From contig CAVTEI010000003.1 in assembly GCA_963733765.1 (NCBI GenBank), positions 1,922,001 through 1,986,000 of the forward strand: 64,000 bases of DNA, given 5' to 3'. Positions 44,492 through 53,785 of the stretch are shown piece after piece. The position numbers were made by a program, and so were the translations under genes. Within the stretch, counting starts at the first letter, position 1. Each line of letters starts with the position of its first letter. The stretch is from DATKAS01 sp963733765. Its GTDB lineage: Bacteria; Actinomycetota; Acidimicrobiia; Acidimicrobiales; DATKAS01. The notes beneath the pieces were generated by a model that was not told where the DNA came from, did no database searches, and saw only the letters and a list, made by a program, of their open reading frames with translations.

Positions 44492-45433
44492 GTGGAGGTG
44501 ATCCGCGACGGCGACCCGTGCCCGCATCCGCCCGAGGGCAGCGTGGTCACGATCGGCGTGTACGACGGGGTGCATCTCGGGCATCGCGCGGTCATCGCAG
44601 AGGTGAAGCTCCGAGCCGCCGAGCTCGGCGCGCGTTCGGCGGTCGTAACGTTCGATCGTCATCCGGCTGCGGTCGTGCGCCCCGAGTCCGCGCCCCTCCT
44701 GCTGACCGACCTCGACCAACGGCTGGCCCGCATCAAGGCGACGGGGGTCGACTACACCGTCGTGATCACGTTCGACGAGGCGCGGTCAGCGGAGTCCGCG
44801 GAGGACTTCGTCGAGCACGTCCTCGTCGAATGCCTGAAGGCTCGGGGTGTCGTCGTTGGCGAGGACTTCCACTTCGGGCACCGGCGCGCCGGCAACGTCG
44901 CCCTCCTCCAGGAGATGGGGGCCGTCCACCGCTTCGAGGTCGAGCCGCTCGGTCTCGTCGCACCGACGGGGGAGCGCGAACCGGTGTCGTCCACCGCCAT
45001 CAGACAGGCGCTGGCGGGTGGCGATCTCGAGACTGCTACGGCGATGCTCGGTCGATATCACGAGGTCTGGGGTGTGGTCGTCGTCGGCGACCGGCGGGGC
45101 CGCCAACTCGGCTTTCCGACCGCGAACGTGGCGGCGTCCCCCGAGATCGCCCTCCCCGCGGATGGCATCTACGCGGGCTGGTACGAGCGGCCCGACGGAT
45201 CGGTCCACCCCGCCGCGCTGTCGGTGGGACGCCGGCCAACCTTCTATCCCGACCAGCCGTACTCCCTGCTCGAGGCCTACCTCCTGGGGTTCGACGGAGA
45301 CCTCTACGGCGAGCGGGCCAAGGTGCGGTTCGTGGCCCGCCTCCGCGACGAGCTGCGGTTCGACTCCGTCGAGGCCCTGGTCACGCAGATGCGGGCCGAC
45401 GTGGCCGCAGCCAGGGCGGTGCTGGTAACCTGA
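44492..45433 (+). CDS. ribF: Bifunctional riboflavin kinase / FAD synthetase
   Basis: Converts riboflavin to FMN and then FAD. The N-terminal nucleotidyltransferase has VVTIGVYDGVHLGHRAVIAE (HxGH-like motif), VVTFDRHPAAVV and the VGEDFHFGHRRAGNV segment, with STAIRQAL following; the C-terminal kinase domain has VVVGDRRGRQLGFPTANVA (GxPTAN motif) and a DLYGERAKVRFVARLRDELR tail. The 313-residue length is normal. GTG 44492 is the start; a 12-base direct repeat (44477-44488 and 44491-44502) duplicates the start region out of frame. Confidence 0.94.
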   Translation: MEVIRDGDPCPHPPEGSVVTIGVYDGVHLGHRAVIAEVKLRAAELGARSAVVTFDRHPAAVVRPESAPLLLTDLDQRLARIKATGVDYTVVITFDEARSAESAEDFVEHVLVECLKARGVVVGEDFHFGHRRAGNVALLQEMGAVHRFEVEPLGLVAPTGEREPVSSTAIRQALAGGDLETATAMLGRYHEVWGVVVVGDRRGRQLGFPTANVAASPEIALPADGIYAGWYERPDGSVHPAALSVGRRPTFYPDQPYSLLEAYLLGFDGDLYGERAKVRFVARLRDELRFDSVEALVTQMRADVAAARAVLVT

Positions 45434-45540
45434 TCGGGTCCGTCGCGGCCGATCGCTGCGACGTGATGCGCCGCCAAGGCTTTCCGGCCTCGTCAGCGCG
45501 CCTTCCCGCCCACCGTGGGCGCCGAAGCAGAAAGCGAGCC

Positions 45541-45798
45541 ATGTCCGACAAGTCCACGACGATCTCCGCGCACCGCCTCCACGATTCCGACACCGGATCC
45601 CCCGAGGTGCAGATCGCGCTCCTGACCGATCGCATCAATCAGCTCACCGAGCATCTGAAGGTCCACAAGAAGGACCATCACAGCCGCCGGGGTCTGCTCA
45701 TGCTCGTCGGTCGCCGCCGTCGCCTCCTCGACTACGTCCGTGCGAACGACGTCGAGCGCTACCGCGGGATCATCGCCAAGTTGGGCCTGCGCCGCTAA
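45541..45798 (+). CDS. rpsO: 30S ribosomal protein S15
   Basis: Primary 16S rRNA-binding protein of the small-subunit platform. It is 85 residues long, slightly short of the usual 89, with HRLHDSDTGSPEVQIALLTD, LKVHKKDHHSRRGLLMLVGR and RRLLDYVRANDVERY, all classical. ATG 45541. A 107-base gap with no gene precedes it (after ribF), and the structured pnp leader follows. Confidence 0.97.
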   Translation: MSDKSTTISAHRLHDSDTGSPEVQIALLTDRINQLTEHLKVHKKDHHSRRGLLMLVGRRRRLLDYVRANDVERYRGIIAKLGLRR

Positions 45799-45843
45799 CG
45801 CAACACCGCAACACAACACACCGAGCGGCTCCGAGGTCAGCTG

Positions 45844-45941
45844 CCAGTCGCCGGTCTCCCGAACTGATTTTTCTTGGCGCTGCGGGGTCGTACAGACCCG
45901 AGAACGCCAAGAGAACCAGCGTTGGGGAGACTGCCGACTGG
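45844..45941 (+). promoter_or_regulatory. Structured rpsO-pnp intergenic leader
   Basis: A nested hairpin fills the rpsO-pnp gap. Outer arms CCAGTCGCCGGTCTCCC (45844-45860) and GGGAGACTGCCGACTGG (45925-45941) pair with 15 of 17 positions matched. Inside lie CTTGGCG (45873-45879) with CGCCAAG (45905-45911) and GGGTC (45885-45889) with GACCC (45895-45899). Comparable rpsO-pnp hairpins in Streptomyces and E. coli are cut by RNase III and mediate control of PNPase; the same role is inferred here. Confidence 0.7.
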
Positions 45942-46006
45942 GAACTGGCCGCCCGCCGCTCCAGAACGGGGCCGCCACAGGGGCGAGCACCCGAGAGGAG
46001 GTCCGC

Positions 46007-48457
46007 GTGGCGGACATCACATCCGTATCGGCGCCGATTGGCGGCACCGACAAGACCCTTACCTTCGAGACCGGCCGTCTGGCCCAGCAGAGCCAAGGCT
46101 CAGTGGTCGGCAAGCTCGGCGAGACCGTCGTGCTCGTCACGGCGAACGCCGCGAAGGGCGTGCGTGAAGGCATCGACTTCTTTCCTTTGACGGTCGACGT
46201 CGAGGAGCGCGCCTACGCCGCCGGCAAGATCCCCGGCTCGTTCTTCCGCCGGGAAGGGCGGCCCAACGACGCCGCCATCCTCACATGCCGGCTCATCGAC
46301 CGGCCGCTGCGCCCGTCGTTCCCGGACGGCTACCGCAACGAGACCCAAGTCGTGGTCACGGTGCTCGGCGCCGACCAGGACAACCCGCACGACGTGCTGT
46401 CGATCAACGCCGCGTCCGCGTCGCTGATGCTCTCGGGCATCCCCTTCGATGGCCCGATCGGCGCAGTCCGCGTCGCGTACGACACCGACGGCGAGTGGAT
46501 CGCGTATCCGACGTATGAAGAAGGTGACGCCAGCACGTTCGAGCTCGTCGTTGCCGGCCGCGAGCTCGCCGATGGCGATGTCGCGATCATGATGGTCGAG
46601 GCCGGTGGCACCGAGAAGGCCTGGTCGTACTACGAGGCCGGCGCGCCGAAGGTGAGCGAAGAAGTCATCGCCGCCGGGCTCGAGGCGTCGAAGCGGTGGA
46701 TCAAGGAGTCGATCGCACTCCAGCGCGACCTCGTCGCCAAGGCCGGCGTGCACGAGCCGATCCCCTACACGCCGATCGTCGACTACGGCGACGACGTGTG
46801 GGAGCGGGTATCCGCAGTGGGGTCGTCGAAGCTCGACCCGGCAACGCGCATCGTCATCAAGGCGGAGCGCAACGAGGCGATCGACACGGCGACGGCGGAG
46901 ATCATCGCCGAGCTGTCCGGTGAGTTCGTCGGACGCGAGAAGGAGATCAAGGAAGCCGCTCGCTCGCTCACGAAGAAGCTGGTGCGCAAGCGGATCGTCG
47001 AGGACGGAGTGCGCATCGACGGCCGCGGCGCCACCGACATCCGGCCGCTGTCGGCGGAGGTCGGTGTCGTGCCGACCGCGCACGGCTCGGGGCTGTTCCA
47101 GCGCGGCGAGACGCAGGTGCTCAACATCTGCACGCTTGCGATGCCGCGGATGAACCAGCTGCTCGACACGATTGGTCCCGACACCAACAAGCGCTACATG
47201 CACCACTACAACATGCCTCCCTCGGCCAACGGCGAGGTCGGTCGCGTGGGTTCGCCCAAGCGCCGCGAGATCGGCCACGGCTTGCTCGCCGAGCGCGCGC
47301 TGCTGCCGGTCGTGCCCAGCCAGGAGGAGTTCGCCTACACGCTGCGCCTCGTGTCCGAGGTGCTCGCCTCGAACGGGTCGACGTCGATGGCGTCGGTCTG
47401 CGCATCGAGCCTTTCGCTGATGGACGCGGGTGTGCCGATCAAGGCGCCGGTCGCGGGCATCGCGATGGGTCTCGTGTTCGCCGAGGGGCGTTACACCACG
47501 CTCACCGACATCCTCGGCGCCGAAGACGCGTTCGGCGACATGGACTTCAAGGTGGCCGGCACGGCGGACTTCGTCACCGCCCTGCAGCTCGACACCAAGA
47601 TCGACGGCATCCCCGCCGACGTCCTGGCCGCCGCGCTGCAGCAGGCACGCGAGGCCCGCCTCGCGATCCTCGATGTCATGAACGCGACGATCGCCGAACC
47701 CAGGCCCGAGGTGAACGACACCGCGCCGAAGATCATCAGCTTCACGATCCCGATGGACAAGATCGGTGAGGTGATCGGCCCCAAGGGCAAGGTCATCAAC
47801 ACGATCCAGCAGGAGACGGGCGCGGACATCGCGGTCGACGACGACGGCGTCGTCGGCACCGTGACGATCGGCTCCGTCGACGGCGGCGCGGTTGCCGAGG
47901 CTCGCCGTCAGATCGAGCTGATCATCAACCCGCCGAGCGCGTCGGTGGGCGAGGTGTACGCCGGCAAGGTCGTGAACATCACGAAGTTCGGCGCCTTCGT
48001 CAACATCCTCCCGGGTCGGGATGGCCTCGTGCACATCTCCAAGCTCGGGCGGGGCAAGCGCATCGAGCGGGTCGAGGACGTGCTCGAGCTCGGCGACGAG
48101 ATCATGGTGAGGGTCGACGACATCGACCCGAACGGCAAGGTCTCGTTGACGCCGATCGGCGAGGGCGACGACGCCGCTGACAGCGACGGTGAGTCGGCGT
48201 CCAGCCGGCCGCCCCGGTCCTCCGGCGCGTCGAGCTCCGGCTCGTCCGGCGGCGCGTCCAGCAGCGCATCCGGCGGCGCATCCGCGGTCTCGTTCGAGGA
48301 CTCGTTCGACGCTGAGGCACGGGAGCAGTTCGGCGACCTGGGCCCGGCGACAGCGGGAGCGTCGACGGGCGGTCGTCCGCCCAGCAACGACCGGGGCAGC
48401 GACCGTGGCCGCGGGCCGCGGCGCAGTGGTGGCAGCGGGGGCGGCCGCCGTCGCTGA
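46007..48457 (+). CDS. pnp: Polyribonucleotide nucleotidyltransferase (PNPase / GpsI)
   Basis: Phosphorolytic 3'-5' exoribonuclease and RNA polymerase; in actinobacteria also a source of (p)ppGpp-like activity in some species. The 816 residues contain two RNase PH domains (ETGRLAQQSQGSVVGKLGET, FFPLTVDVEERAYAAGKIPG; second core GSGLFQRGETQVLNICTLAM and EFAYTLRLVSEVLASNGSTS), a KH domain (MDKIGEVIGPKGKVINTIQQ) and an S1 domain (GKVVNITKFGAFVNILPGRD). The last 90 residues are Ser/Gly/Arg-rich. GTG 46007 after AGAGGAGG is the start; the upstream frame is noise. Confidence 0.96.
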   Translation: MADITSVSAPIGGTDKTLTFETGRLAQQSQGSVVGKLGETVVLVTANAAKGVREGIDFFPLTVDVEERAYAAGKIPGSFFRREGRPNDAAILTCRLIDRPLRPSFPDGYRNETQVVVTVLGADQDNPHDVLSINAASASLMLSGIPFDGPIGAVRVAYDTDGEWIAYPTYEEGDASTFELVVAGRELADGDVAIMMVEAGGTEKAWSYYEAGAPKVSEEVIAAGLEASKRWIKESIALQRDLVAKAGVHEPIPYTPIVDYGDDVWERVSAVGSSKLDPATRIVIKAERNEAIDTATAEIIAELSGEFVGREKEIKEAARSLTKKLVRKRIVEDGVRIDGRGATDIRPLSAEVGVVPTAHGSGLFQRGETQVLNICTLAMPRMNQLLDTIGPDTNKRYMHHYNMPPSANGEVGRVGSPKRREIGHGLLAERALLPVVPSQEEFAYTLRLVSEVLASNGSTSMASVCASSLSLMDAGVPIKAPVAGIAMGLVFAEGRYTTLTDILGAEDAFGDMDFKVAGTADFVTALQLDTKIDGIPADVLAAALQQAREARLAILDVMNATIAEPRPEVNDTAPKIISFTIPMDKIGEVIGPKGKVINTIQQETGADIAVDDDGVVGTVTIGSVDGGAVAEARRQIELIINPPSASVGEVYAGKVVNITKFGAFVNILPGRDGLVHISKLGRGKRIERVEDVLELGDEIMVRVDDIDPNGKVSLTPIGEGDDAADSDGESASSRPPRSSGASSSGSSGGASSSASGGASAVSFEDSFDAEAREQFGDLGPATAGASTGGRPPSNDRGSDRGRGPRRSGGSGGGRRR

Positions 48458-49754
48458 GCGGTCCCGCATCGAGACGACCGAGCTGGCTTCGGGTGTCCGC
48501 GTCATCACTGAGCGGATGCCCGAGGCCCGATCGGCGTGCGTCGGCGTGTGGGTGGGTGTCGGCGCACGCGACGAGCCCGAAGCGCTGAGCGGCGTCTCGC
48601 ACTTCCTCGAGCACCTGCTGTTCAAGGGCAGCGAGACGCGCACGGCCCGCGACATCGCGCAAGCGATCGATCGCGTCGGCGGCGACATGAACGCGTTCAC
48701 GGCGAAGGAGTACACGGCGTACGTCACGCGGCTCCCGAGCCGGCACCTCGATCTCGGGATCGACGTGCTCGCCGACGTCTTGAGCGCTCCATCGTTGCGC
48801 GACGGCGACATCGAGGCCGAGCGCCAGGTGATCCTGGAAGAGCTCATGATGGACGAGGACACGCCCGACGACCGGGCGCACACGCTTGTCTTCGAGGCAT
48901 TGTTTCCCGGCCACCCGCTCGGGCGGGAGACCGCAGGCAGCGCGGACACGGTCGGCGCCATCGCTCCCGACGAGATTCGCGACTTCTTCGATGCGAAGTA
49001 CGGACCGTCGGCATTCGTGGTTGCCGCCGCAGGTGATGTCCATCACGCCCACGTGGTCGCTGAGGTCGAGGCCAAGATGCGCTCGACCCGGGACGTCACT
49101 GACGTGGAGCGCACGCCGCCGATCGAGCCGTCCCGCCGCCTTTCCGTGCTCAAGCGACCTATCGAGCAGGCCCATCTGGCACTCGGGTTTCGCACGTTCG
49201 GCCGTCTCGACCCGGACCGTGAGGCGCTCGAGGTGCTGAACCATGTCCTCGGGGGAGGCATGTCGAGCCGTTTGCTCCAGACGATCCGCGAGGACCGTGG
49301 CCTCGCCTACTCAGTGTTCTCGGCGCACACCGAGTTCTGCGACGCCGGCGCGCTGACGATCTACGCGGCGACGACGCCGGGTCGCGTCGACGCGGTGCTC
49401 GACCTCGTCGACGAAGAGCTCGAGCGCCTGCAGGCCGACGGCATCACCGCGGACGAGCTCGAGGTCGCGCTCGGCTATCTCGAGGGTTCGTTGGTGCTCG
49501 GCTTGGAGGACTCGGGCAGCCGCATGGCACGGCTAGGCGGGTCGCTCACCGTCCGCGGCTATGTGCGCACGATCGAAGAGCAGCTCGCGCTGTATCACGC
49601 GGTGACCGTCGAACACGTCGCGAAGGTCGCGGAGCGAGTGCTCTCGGCCGCTCCGTCCCTGGCGGTCGTCGGCCCCGTCTCGAAGCGGACGCTGCAGTCG
49701 CGAGTCGCGCGGAGCGCGGTAAGTCAGACGATCGTCGTCGTCTTGCCCAGGTAG
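48429..49754 (+). CDS. M16 family zinc peptidase (processing-peptidase-like)
   Basis: Zinc endopeptidase of the pitrilysin/MPP family, 441 residues, next to pnp as in most actinobacteria. The inverted zinc motif HxxEH is in GVSHFLEHLLFKGSETRTA, with the downstream Glu in EAERQVILEELMMDEDTPDD, and the second half carries the RxxLAYSV-type GGGMSSRLLQTIREDRGLAY. The start is ambiguous: GTG 48426 and 48429 both lie 28-31 bases inside pnp. The 3' end overlaps the convergent acyl-CoA synthetase by about 31 bases. Confidence 0.9.
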   Translation: MAAGAAAVAERSRIETTELASGVRVITERMPEARSACVGVWVGVGARDEPEALSGVSHFLEHLLFKGSETRTARDIAQAIDRVGGDMNAFTAKEYTAYVTRLPSRHLDLGIDVLADVLSAPSLRDGDIEAERQVILEELMMDEDTPDDRAHTLVFEALFPGHPLGRETAGSADTVGAIAPDEIRDFFDAKYGPSAFVVAAAGDVHHAHVVAEVEAKMRSTRDVTDVERTPPIEPSRRLSVLKRPIEQAHLALGFRTFGRLDPDREALEVLNHVLGGGMSSRLLQTIREDRGLAYSVFSAHTEFCDAGALTIYAATTPGRVDAVLDLVDEELERLQADGITADELEVALGYLEGSLVLGLEDSGSRMARLGGSLTVRGYVRTIEEQLALYHAVTVEHVAKVAERVLSAAPSLAVVGPVSKRTLQSRVARSAVSQTIVVVLPR

Positions 49755-51269
49755 CGGTCGCGGAGCAGCCGCTTGTAGAGCTTGCCGGTGGGAAGGCGGG
49801 GGAGCTCTGCCTCGAAGTCGATGGATCGAGGCACTTTGAACCCCGCGAGCTGCTCGCGTGCGAATGCCGTGAGCTCACGCGGCGAGGTCCTCTGACCCGT
49901 CGACCCCGTCGATCGGTTGCACTACCGCCTTCACTTGCTCGCCGAAGTCGTCGTCAGGAACGCCGAAGACGGCGACGTCGGCGACGCTCGGATGTGCGAT
50001 CAGCACGTCCTCGATCTCGCGGGGATAGATGTTCACCCCGCCCGAGATGATCATGTACGCCTTGCGGTCGGTGAGGAACAGGTAGCCGTCGTCGTCGACG
50101 TACCCGACATCACCGAGCGTGGAGCGTCCACCGGGCAGTCGCGCACCCTCGGTCTTCTCGGGTGCGTTGTGGTACTCGAACTGGCCGGCGCCGGAGAAGT
50201 AGATCGTCCCCTCGGCGTTGGGCGGAAGGTCGTTGCCTTCCTCGTCGACGATGTGCAGCTTGCCGATCGCGATGCGGCCGACCGACCCTGGGTGTTCGAG
50301 CCAATCCTCGCTCGTGATGAAGGTGGCGCCGTTTCCCTCGGTGCCGGCGTAGTACTCGAGCAAGATCGGTCCCCACCATTCGATGATGCGGCGCTTGACG
50401 TCGACCGGGCACGGCGCGGCAGCGTGGATCGCGACGCGGTGGCTCGACAGGTCCGGGGCGAGGCGCACCTCGTCGGGCAGCTTCAGCATCCGCACGAACA
50501 TCGTGGGCACCCACTGCGAGTGGGTGACCTTCTCCCGTTCGATGAGCTGCAACGCCTCGGCCGCGTCGAAGTGCTCCATGATGACCACGGTGCCGCCAAA
50601 GCGCTGCGCGGTCACGGAGAACGCGAGCGGCGCGGCGTGGTACATCGGCGCGGGGGAGAGGTAGATCGTGTCCTCGCCCCATCCATAGACGGACGCGCCC
50701 CTGAGCACGACGGGATCGGGGTCGCTCGGCGCCAGCGTCGGGAGCGGCCGCTTCACGCCTTTCGGCCGGCCGGTCGTGCCCGACGAGTAGAGCATCGCGG
50801 CGCCCATGACCTCGTCACCGAGCGGCTCGGTTGATGCCGCTGCGAGCGCGGTGTCGTAGTCGTCATAGCCGCCCAGCGCCCCCCCGACCATGAGCCGGGT
50901 GTGCACTGCCGGGATGTCGTGTTCGCCCATCAGCGCGGTCGCGATCTCGGACTTCGCGGTGGAGGTGACGAGTGCGGTCGCCTCGCAGTCGTTCACGATG
51001 TAGGCGACCTCGGGGACCGTGAGGTAGCTGTTGATCGTCGTGACGTAGAGGCCAGAGCGCAGCGCCGCCCATACGACCTCCAGGAACCGGCTCTGATTCT
51101 CCATGAACAGTGCGAGATGGTCGCCCCGCCGCAGCCCTGCGTCGCGTAGCACGTGGGCCAATCGGAGTGAGCGCTCGTCGAGCTCGCGGTAGGTGACGAT
51201 CTCGCCGGTGCGTCCCATGATCACGGCGGGTCGGTCGGGCGCGGTCGCGGCATAGGTCCCCGGATACAC
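49724..51269 (-). CDS. Acyl-CoA synthetase (AMP-forming), with a frameshift near the 3' end
   Basis: ANL-superfamily ligase activating a fatty or other carboxylic acid as its CoA thioester. Seen: LYSSGTTGRPKGVKRPLPTL (P-loop), YYAGTEGNGATF, and the hinge and C-terminal lobe TDRKAYMIISGGVNIYPREI. As given, the frame stops at 49875, but the next frame continues ELTAFAREQLAGFKVPRSI to the catalytic-Lys segment LPRLPTGKLYKRLLRDRYLG and stops at 49724; one base is inserted near 49877. Corrected length is about 514 residues. The GTG at 51269 is preferred because the upstream frame is antisense to dapB. It diverges from dapB with only 37 bases between them. Confidence 0.88.
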
Positions 51270-51306
51270 CGCGGTGACCGTAGCGCCGGTGTGTAGCGTG
51301 CCGCGG

Positions 51307-52074
51307 ATGACGATCCGCGTCGGGGTGTTCGGTGCCGGCGGGCGCATGGGCGCGACGGTGTGCGCCGCGGTCGATGCCGACCCTGCGGTCGAGCTCGTCG
51401 CCGCGGTCGATCCGTTGCACGAGGGCGAGGAGGTCGCGGGTGGTGTCGTCATCGCGGGTACGCCGCGTGCCCTCGCCGATGCGCACGCCGACGTCGCGGT
51501 CGATTTCACCGTCGCCGAGGCGGCGATGGGCAACCTGCGGTGGTGCGCGATGCACGAGGTGCACGCCGTTGTCGGAACGACGGGCTTCAGTGCGGATGAG
51601 CTCGACGAGCTACGGCATCTGTTCGCCGCCAGCAACTGCATCGTCGCGCCGAACTTCGCAATCGGAGCGGTGCTCATGATGCGCTTTGCCGAGCTCGCTG
51701 CGCCCTGGTTCGAGACAGCCGAGGTCATCGAGCTCCACCACGATCAGAAGGCCGACGCGCCCTCGGGCACGGCGATGCTCACCGTCGACCGCATGGCTGC
51801 GGCGTCGTCGGACTGGGCGCCGGACCCCACGAAGGTCGAGGTCGCCCCCGGCGCCCGTGGCGGGCTCGGGCCGGGCGGCATCCACGTGCACTCGGTGCGC
51901 CTACGCGGGCTCGTTGCTCACCAAGAGGTGCTGCTCGGCACCACCGGCCAGTCGCTGACGATCCGCCACGACTCCTACGACCGCAGCTCGTTCATGCCCG
52001 GCGTGCTGCTCGCGGTGAAGGCGATCAAGGACCGCCCCGGCCTCACGATCGGCCTGGACGCCCTGCTTTTCTAG
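51307..52074 (+). CDS. dapB: 4-hydroxy-tetrahydrodipicolinate reductase
   Basis: NAD(P)H reductase of the lysine/diaminopimelate pathway. The 255 residues show the dinucleotide motif VGVFGAGGRMGATV, VDFTVAEAAMGN, VVGTTGFSADELDEL, NFAIGAVLMM and the active-site ELHHDQKADAPSGTA. ATG 51307 is chosen; the frame extends upstream to 51274 without a better start. In the usual actinobacterial order dapA follows closely, but here dapA is 6.7 kb further on. Confidence 0.95.
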   Translation: MTIRVGVFGAGGRMGATVCAAVDADPAVELVAAVDPLHEGEEVAGGVVIAGTPRALADAHADVAVDFTVAEAAMGNLRWCAMHEVHAVVGTTGFSADELDELRHLFAASNCIVAPNFAIGAVLMMRFAELAAPWFETAEVIELHHDQKADAPSGTAMLTVDRMAAASSDWAPDPTKVEVAPGARGGLGPGGIHVHSVRLRGLVAHQEVLLGTTGQSLTIRHDSYDRSSFMPGVLLAVKAIKDRPGLTIGLDALLF

Positions 52075-52144
52075 TCGCCGGGCTCCGCTTCGCTTTGCCC
52101 GGCTCCTGCTCGCTCCGCTCGACAATCGGCTACTTCGCGCACCC

Positions 52145-52163
52145 GGCGGCGCATTGCGCCGCC
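52145..52163. terminator. Hairpin between convergent dapB and DapA-like gene
   Basis: GGCGGCGC (52145-52152) and GCGCCGCC (52156-52163) form a perfect 8-bp GC stem with a 3-base ATT loop in the 162-base gap between two convergent genes. No U-tract follows on either strand. Bidirectional termination is plausible from its position. Confidence 0.5.
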
Positions 52164-52236
52164 AGCTAGCGCCTGCCGCTGGTTTTCGAGCGTGCAGCGG
52201 TGTCAGAGACCCGATTCCGCCGAGAGAATCAGCTGA

Positions 52237-53007
52237 CTAGTGATGTCTGCAGTGCGGGGGCGTACCGAAACGCTGGTTGAGCTCGCGCTTGAGGCCGTGG
52301 GGCGCGTCCTCGCGCGCGATGCGGTGTGCGGGAAGCAGCGAGCGCTGTGCCTCCACGTCGCCCGCGAATGCCTGCGTGCAGAGCTCGGGCTCGAGGTTGG
52401 CCGCGGCGAGGATGACGCCTGTGCAACCGAGCGCGCCTGAGAACAACGCCATCGCCGCCGAGCCGGTGTAGAGCGGACCCTCGTACACAGCCTGCTCCTC
52501 GAGGAGGCGGGTGGGATCGCCGGTCGAGTCCTTCAGTCCGGCGACGGGAAGCAGGTTCAGGAGGTCGACGCGGATGCCTTCGGTGCCGGAGACCGCTGGG
52601 TAGTGGTAGGCGATGACGGGAAACGTGCCCGCCGCGGACGCGATGTCTTCGTAGAACGCGCGCACGTCGCCATGGTGTGGTGACAACGCGAGGGCGGCGT
52701 CGGCGCCGTGGTCGATCGATCGTTTCGTGAGCTCGGCCGCGCTCACACCGGAGGGAAGGCCGCCGGTGCCGAGGATGACAGGGACGTCGGAGGGCACGGC
52801 GGCGCGGACTGCGTCGAGCAGCGTCAGCCGCTCCTTCATCGACAAGTGGGGTGCCTCACCGGTCGTGCCGGCGACGACGATCGCTTGCATGCCTCGCTCC
52901 GCGAGGTGTGCAGCGTGGCGGGCGGTAGTGGCGGCGTCGACCGTGCCGTGCTCGTCGAAGAACGTGACGGTGGCAGCGGCGACGCCGGTGAACACGGGAT
53001 CGGGCAT
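52237..53007 (-). CDS. DapA family aldolase/synthase paralogue
   Basis: A (beta/alpha)8 Schiff-base enzyme of the dihydrodipicolinate synthase / N-acetylneuraminate lyase family, 256 residues, with VVAGTTGEAPHLSMKERLTL, AYHYPAVSG (Tyr position) and the Schiff-base Lys in VAGLKDSTGDPTRLL. It is clearly distinct from the true dapA at 58788, which keeps the classical YNRPSQAGL and GVKDAAGN segments. A different carbonyl substrate is therefore likely. The start at ATG 53007 matches the family N-terminus (FTGVAAATVTFFDEHG). An SDR gene lies 29 bases upstream on the same strand. Confidence 0.85.
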   Translation of the reverse strand: MPDPVFTGVAAATVTFFDEHGTVDAATTARHAAHLAERGMQAIVVAGTTGEAPHLSMKERLTLLDAVRAAVPSDVPVILGTGGLPSGVSAAELTKRSIDHGADAALALSPHHGDVRAFYEDIASAAGTFPVIAYHYPAVSGTEGIRVDLLNLLPVAGLKDSTGDPTRLLEEQAVYEGPLYTGSAAMALFSGALGCTGVILAAANLEPELCTQAFAGDVEAQRSLLPAHRIAREDAPHGLKRELNQRFGTPPHCRHH

Positions 53008-53036
53008 GTGGACTCCTGTCGTTTGTAGGGATCGAG

Positions 53037-53774
53037 TCAGGACGGTCGGCGGTGGAACATGCGGGCGTTGGCTTGGTCTCGTGGCATGAGGACGATCTGG
53101 TCGATGTTCACGTGGGACGGTCGAGTGACCGCGAACGTGACGCACTCGGCGACGTCGTCCGCAGTGAGGGGTGTGAGGCCGTCGTACACCTTGGCCGCCC
53201 GCTCGGCGTCGCCCTCGAAGCGCACGAGCGAGAACTCGGTCTCGCACGCGCCCGGGTCGATCTCGGTGACACGGATCGGACGCCCGAGCAGCTCCATGCG
53301 CAGCACTTGGTGGAGCGCGTGCACGGCGAACTTCGCGGCGTTGTATCCCGCGCCTCCGATGTAGCCCTCGAGCCCGGCGACGGAACCCATCAACACGACA
53401 TGGCCGTCGCCTGTCGCTTCGAGCTTCGGAAGCAGCGCCTTCGTCATGCGGACGGTGCCGAGCACGTTCGTGTCGAACATGCGCTGCCAGTCTTGGAGGT
53501 CGGCCTTCTCGACCGGGTCGAGCCCGAACGCACCGCCTGCGTTGTTGACGAGCACGCGGCAGCTGTCGATCGCGTCGCAGAACGCGTCCACCGACTCGTC
53601 GTCGTCGACGTCGAGCGGGAGTGCCGTGCCGCCGATCGTGTCAGCGAGCTCGCGCACGCGGTCGAAGCGCCGAGCGCCGACGACGACGTCGAAGCCCTCC
53701 TTCGCCAGGTGCCGTGCGGTCGCCGCGCCGATGCCGCTGCTCGCCCCCGTGACGACCGCGACCCCCCGGTGCAT
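53037..53774 (-). CDS. Short-chain dehydrogenase/reductase
   Basis: NAD(P)-dependent oxidoreductase, 245 residues, classical SDR with VVTGASSGIGAATARHLAKE, LPLDVDDDES, VLVNNAGGAFGLDPVE, VLMGSVAGLEGYIGGAGYNA including the YNAAKFA catalytic Tyr/Lys, and EIDPGACETEF. Closest in style to serine/3-hydroxy acid dehydrogenases (YdfG-like: NNAGGAFGLDP and the EGYIGGAGYNAAK arrangement), which is inference. It is followed by the DapA-like gene on the same strand, suggesting a joint small catabolic unit. Confidence 0.88.
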   Translation of the reverse strand: MHRGVAVVTGASSGIGAATARHLAKEGFDVVVGARRFDRVRELADTIGGTALPLDVDDDESVDAFCDAIDSCRVLVNNAGGAFGLDPVEKADLQDWQRMFDTNVLGTVRMTKALLPKLEATGDGHVVLMGSVAGLEGYIGGAGYNAAKFAVHALHQVLRMELLGRPIRVTEIDPGACETEFSLVRFEGDAERAAKVYDGLTPLTADDVAECVTFAVTRPSHVNIDQIVLMPRDQANARMFHRRPS

Positions 53775-53785
53775 TGCGGCGGACG

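Noticed and set aside
46100..48961. A 953-codon open frame on the minus strand opposite pnp and the M16 gene
   Set aside because: Antisense of two well-identified genes, without any recognisable motif.
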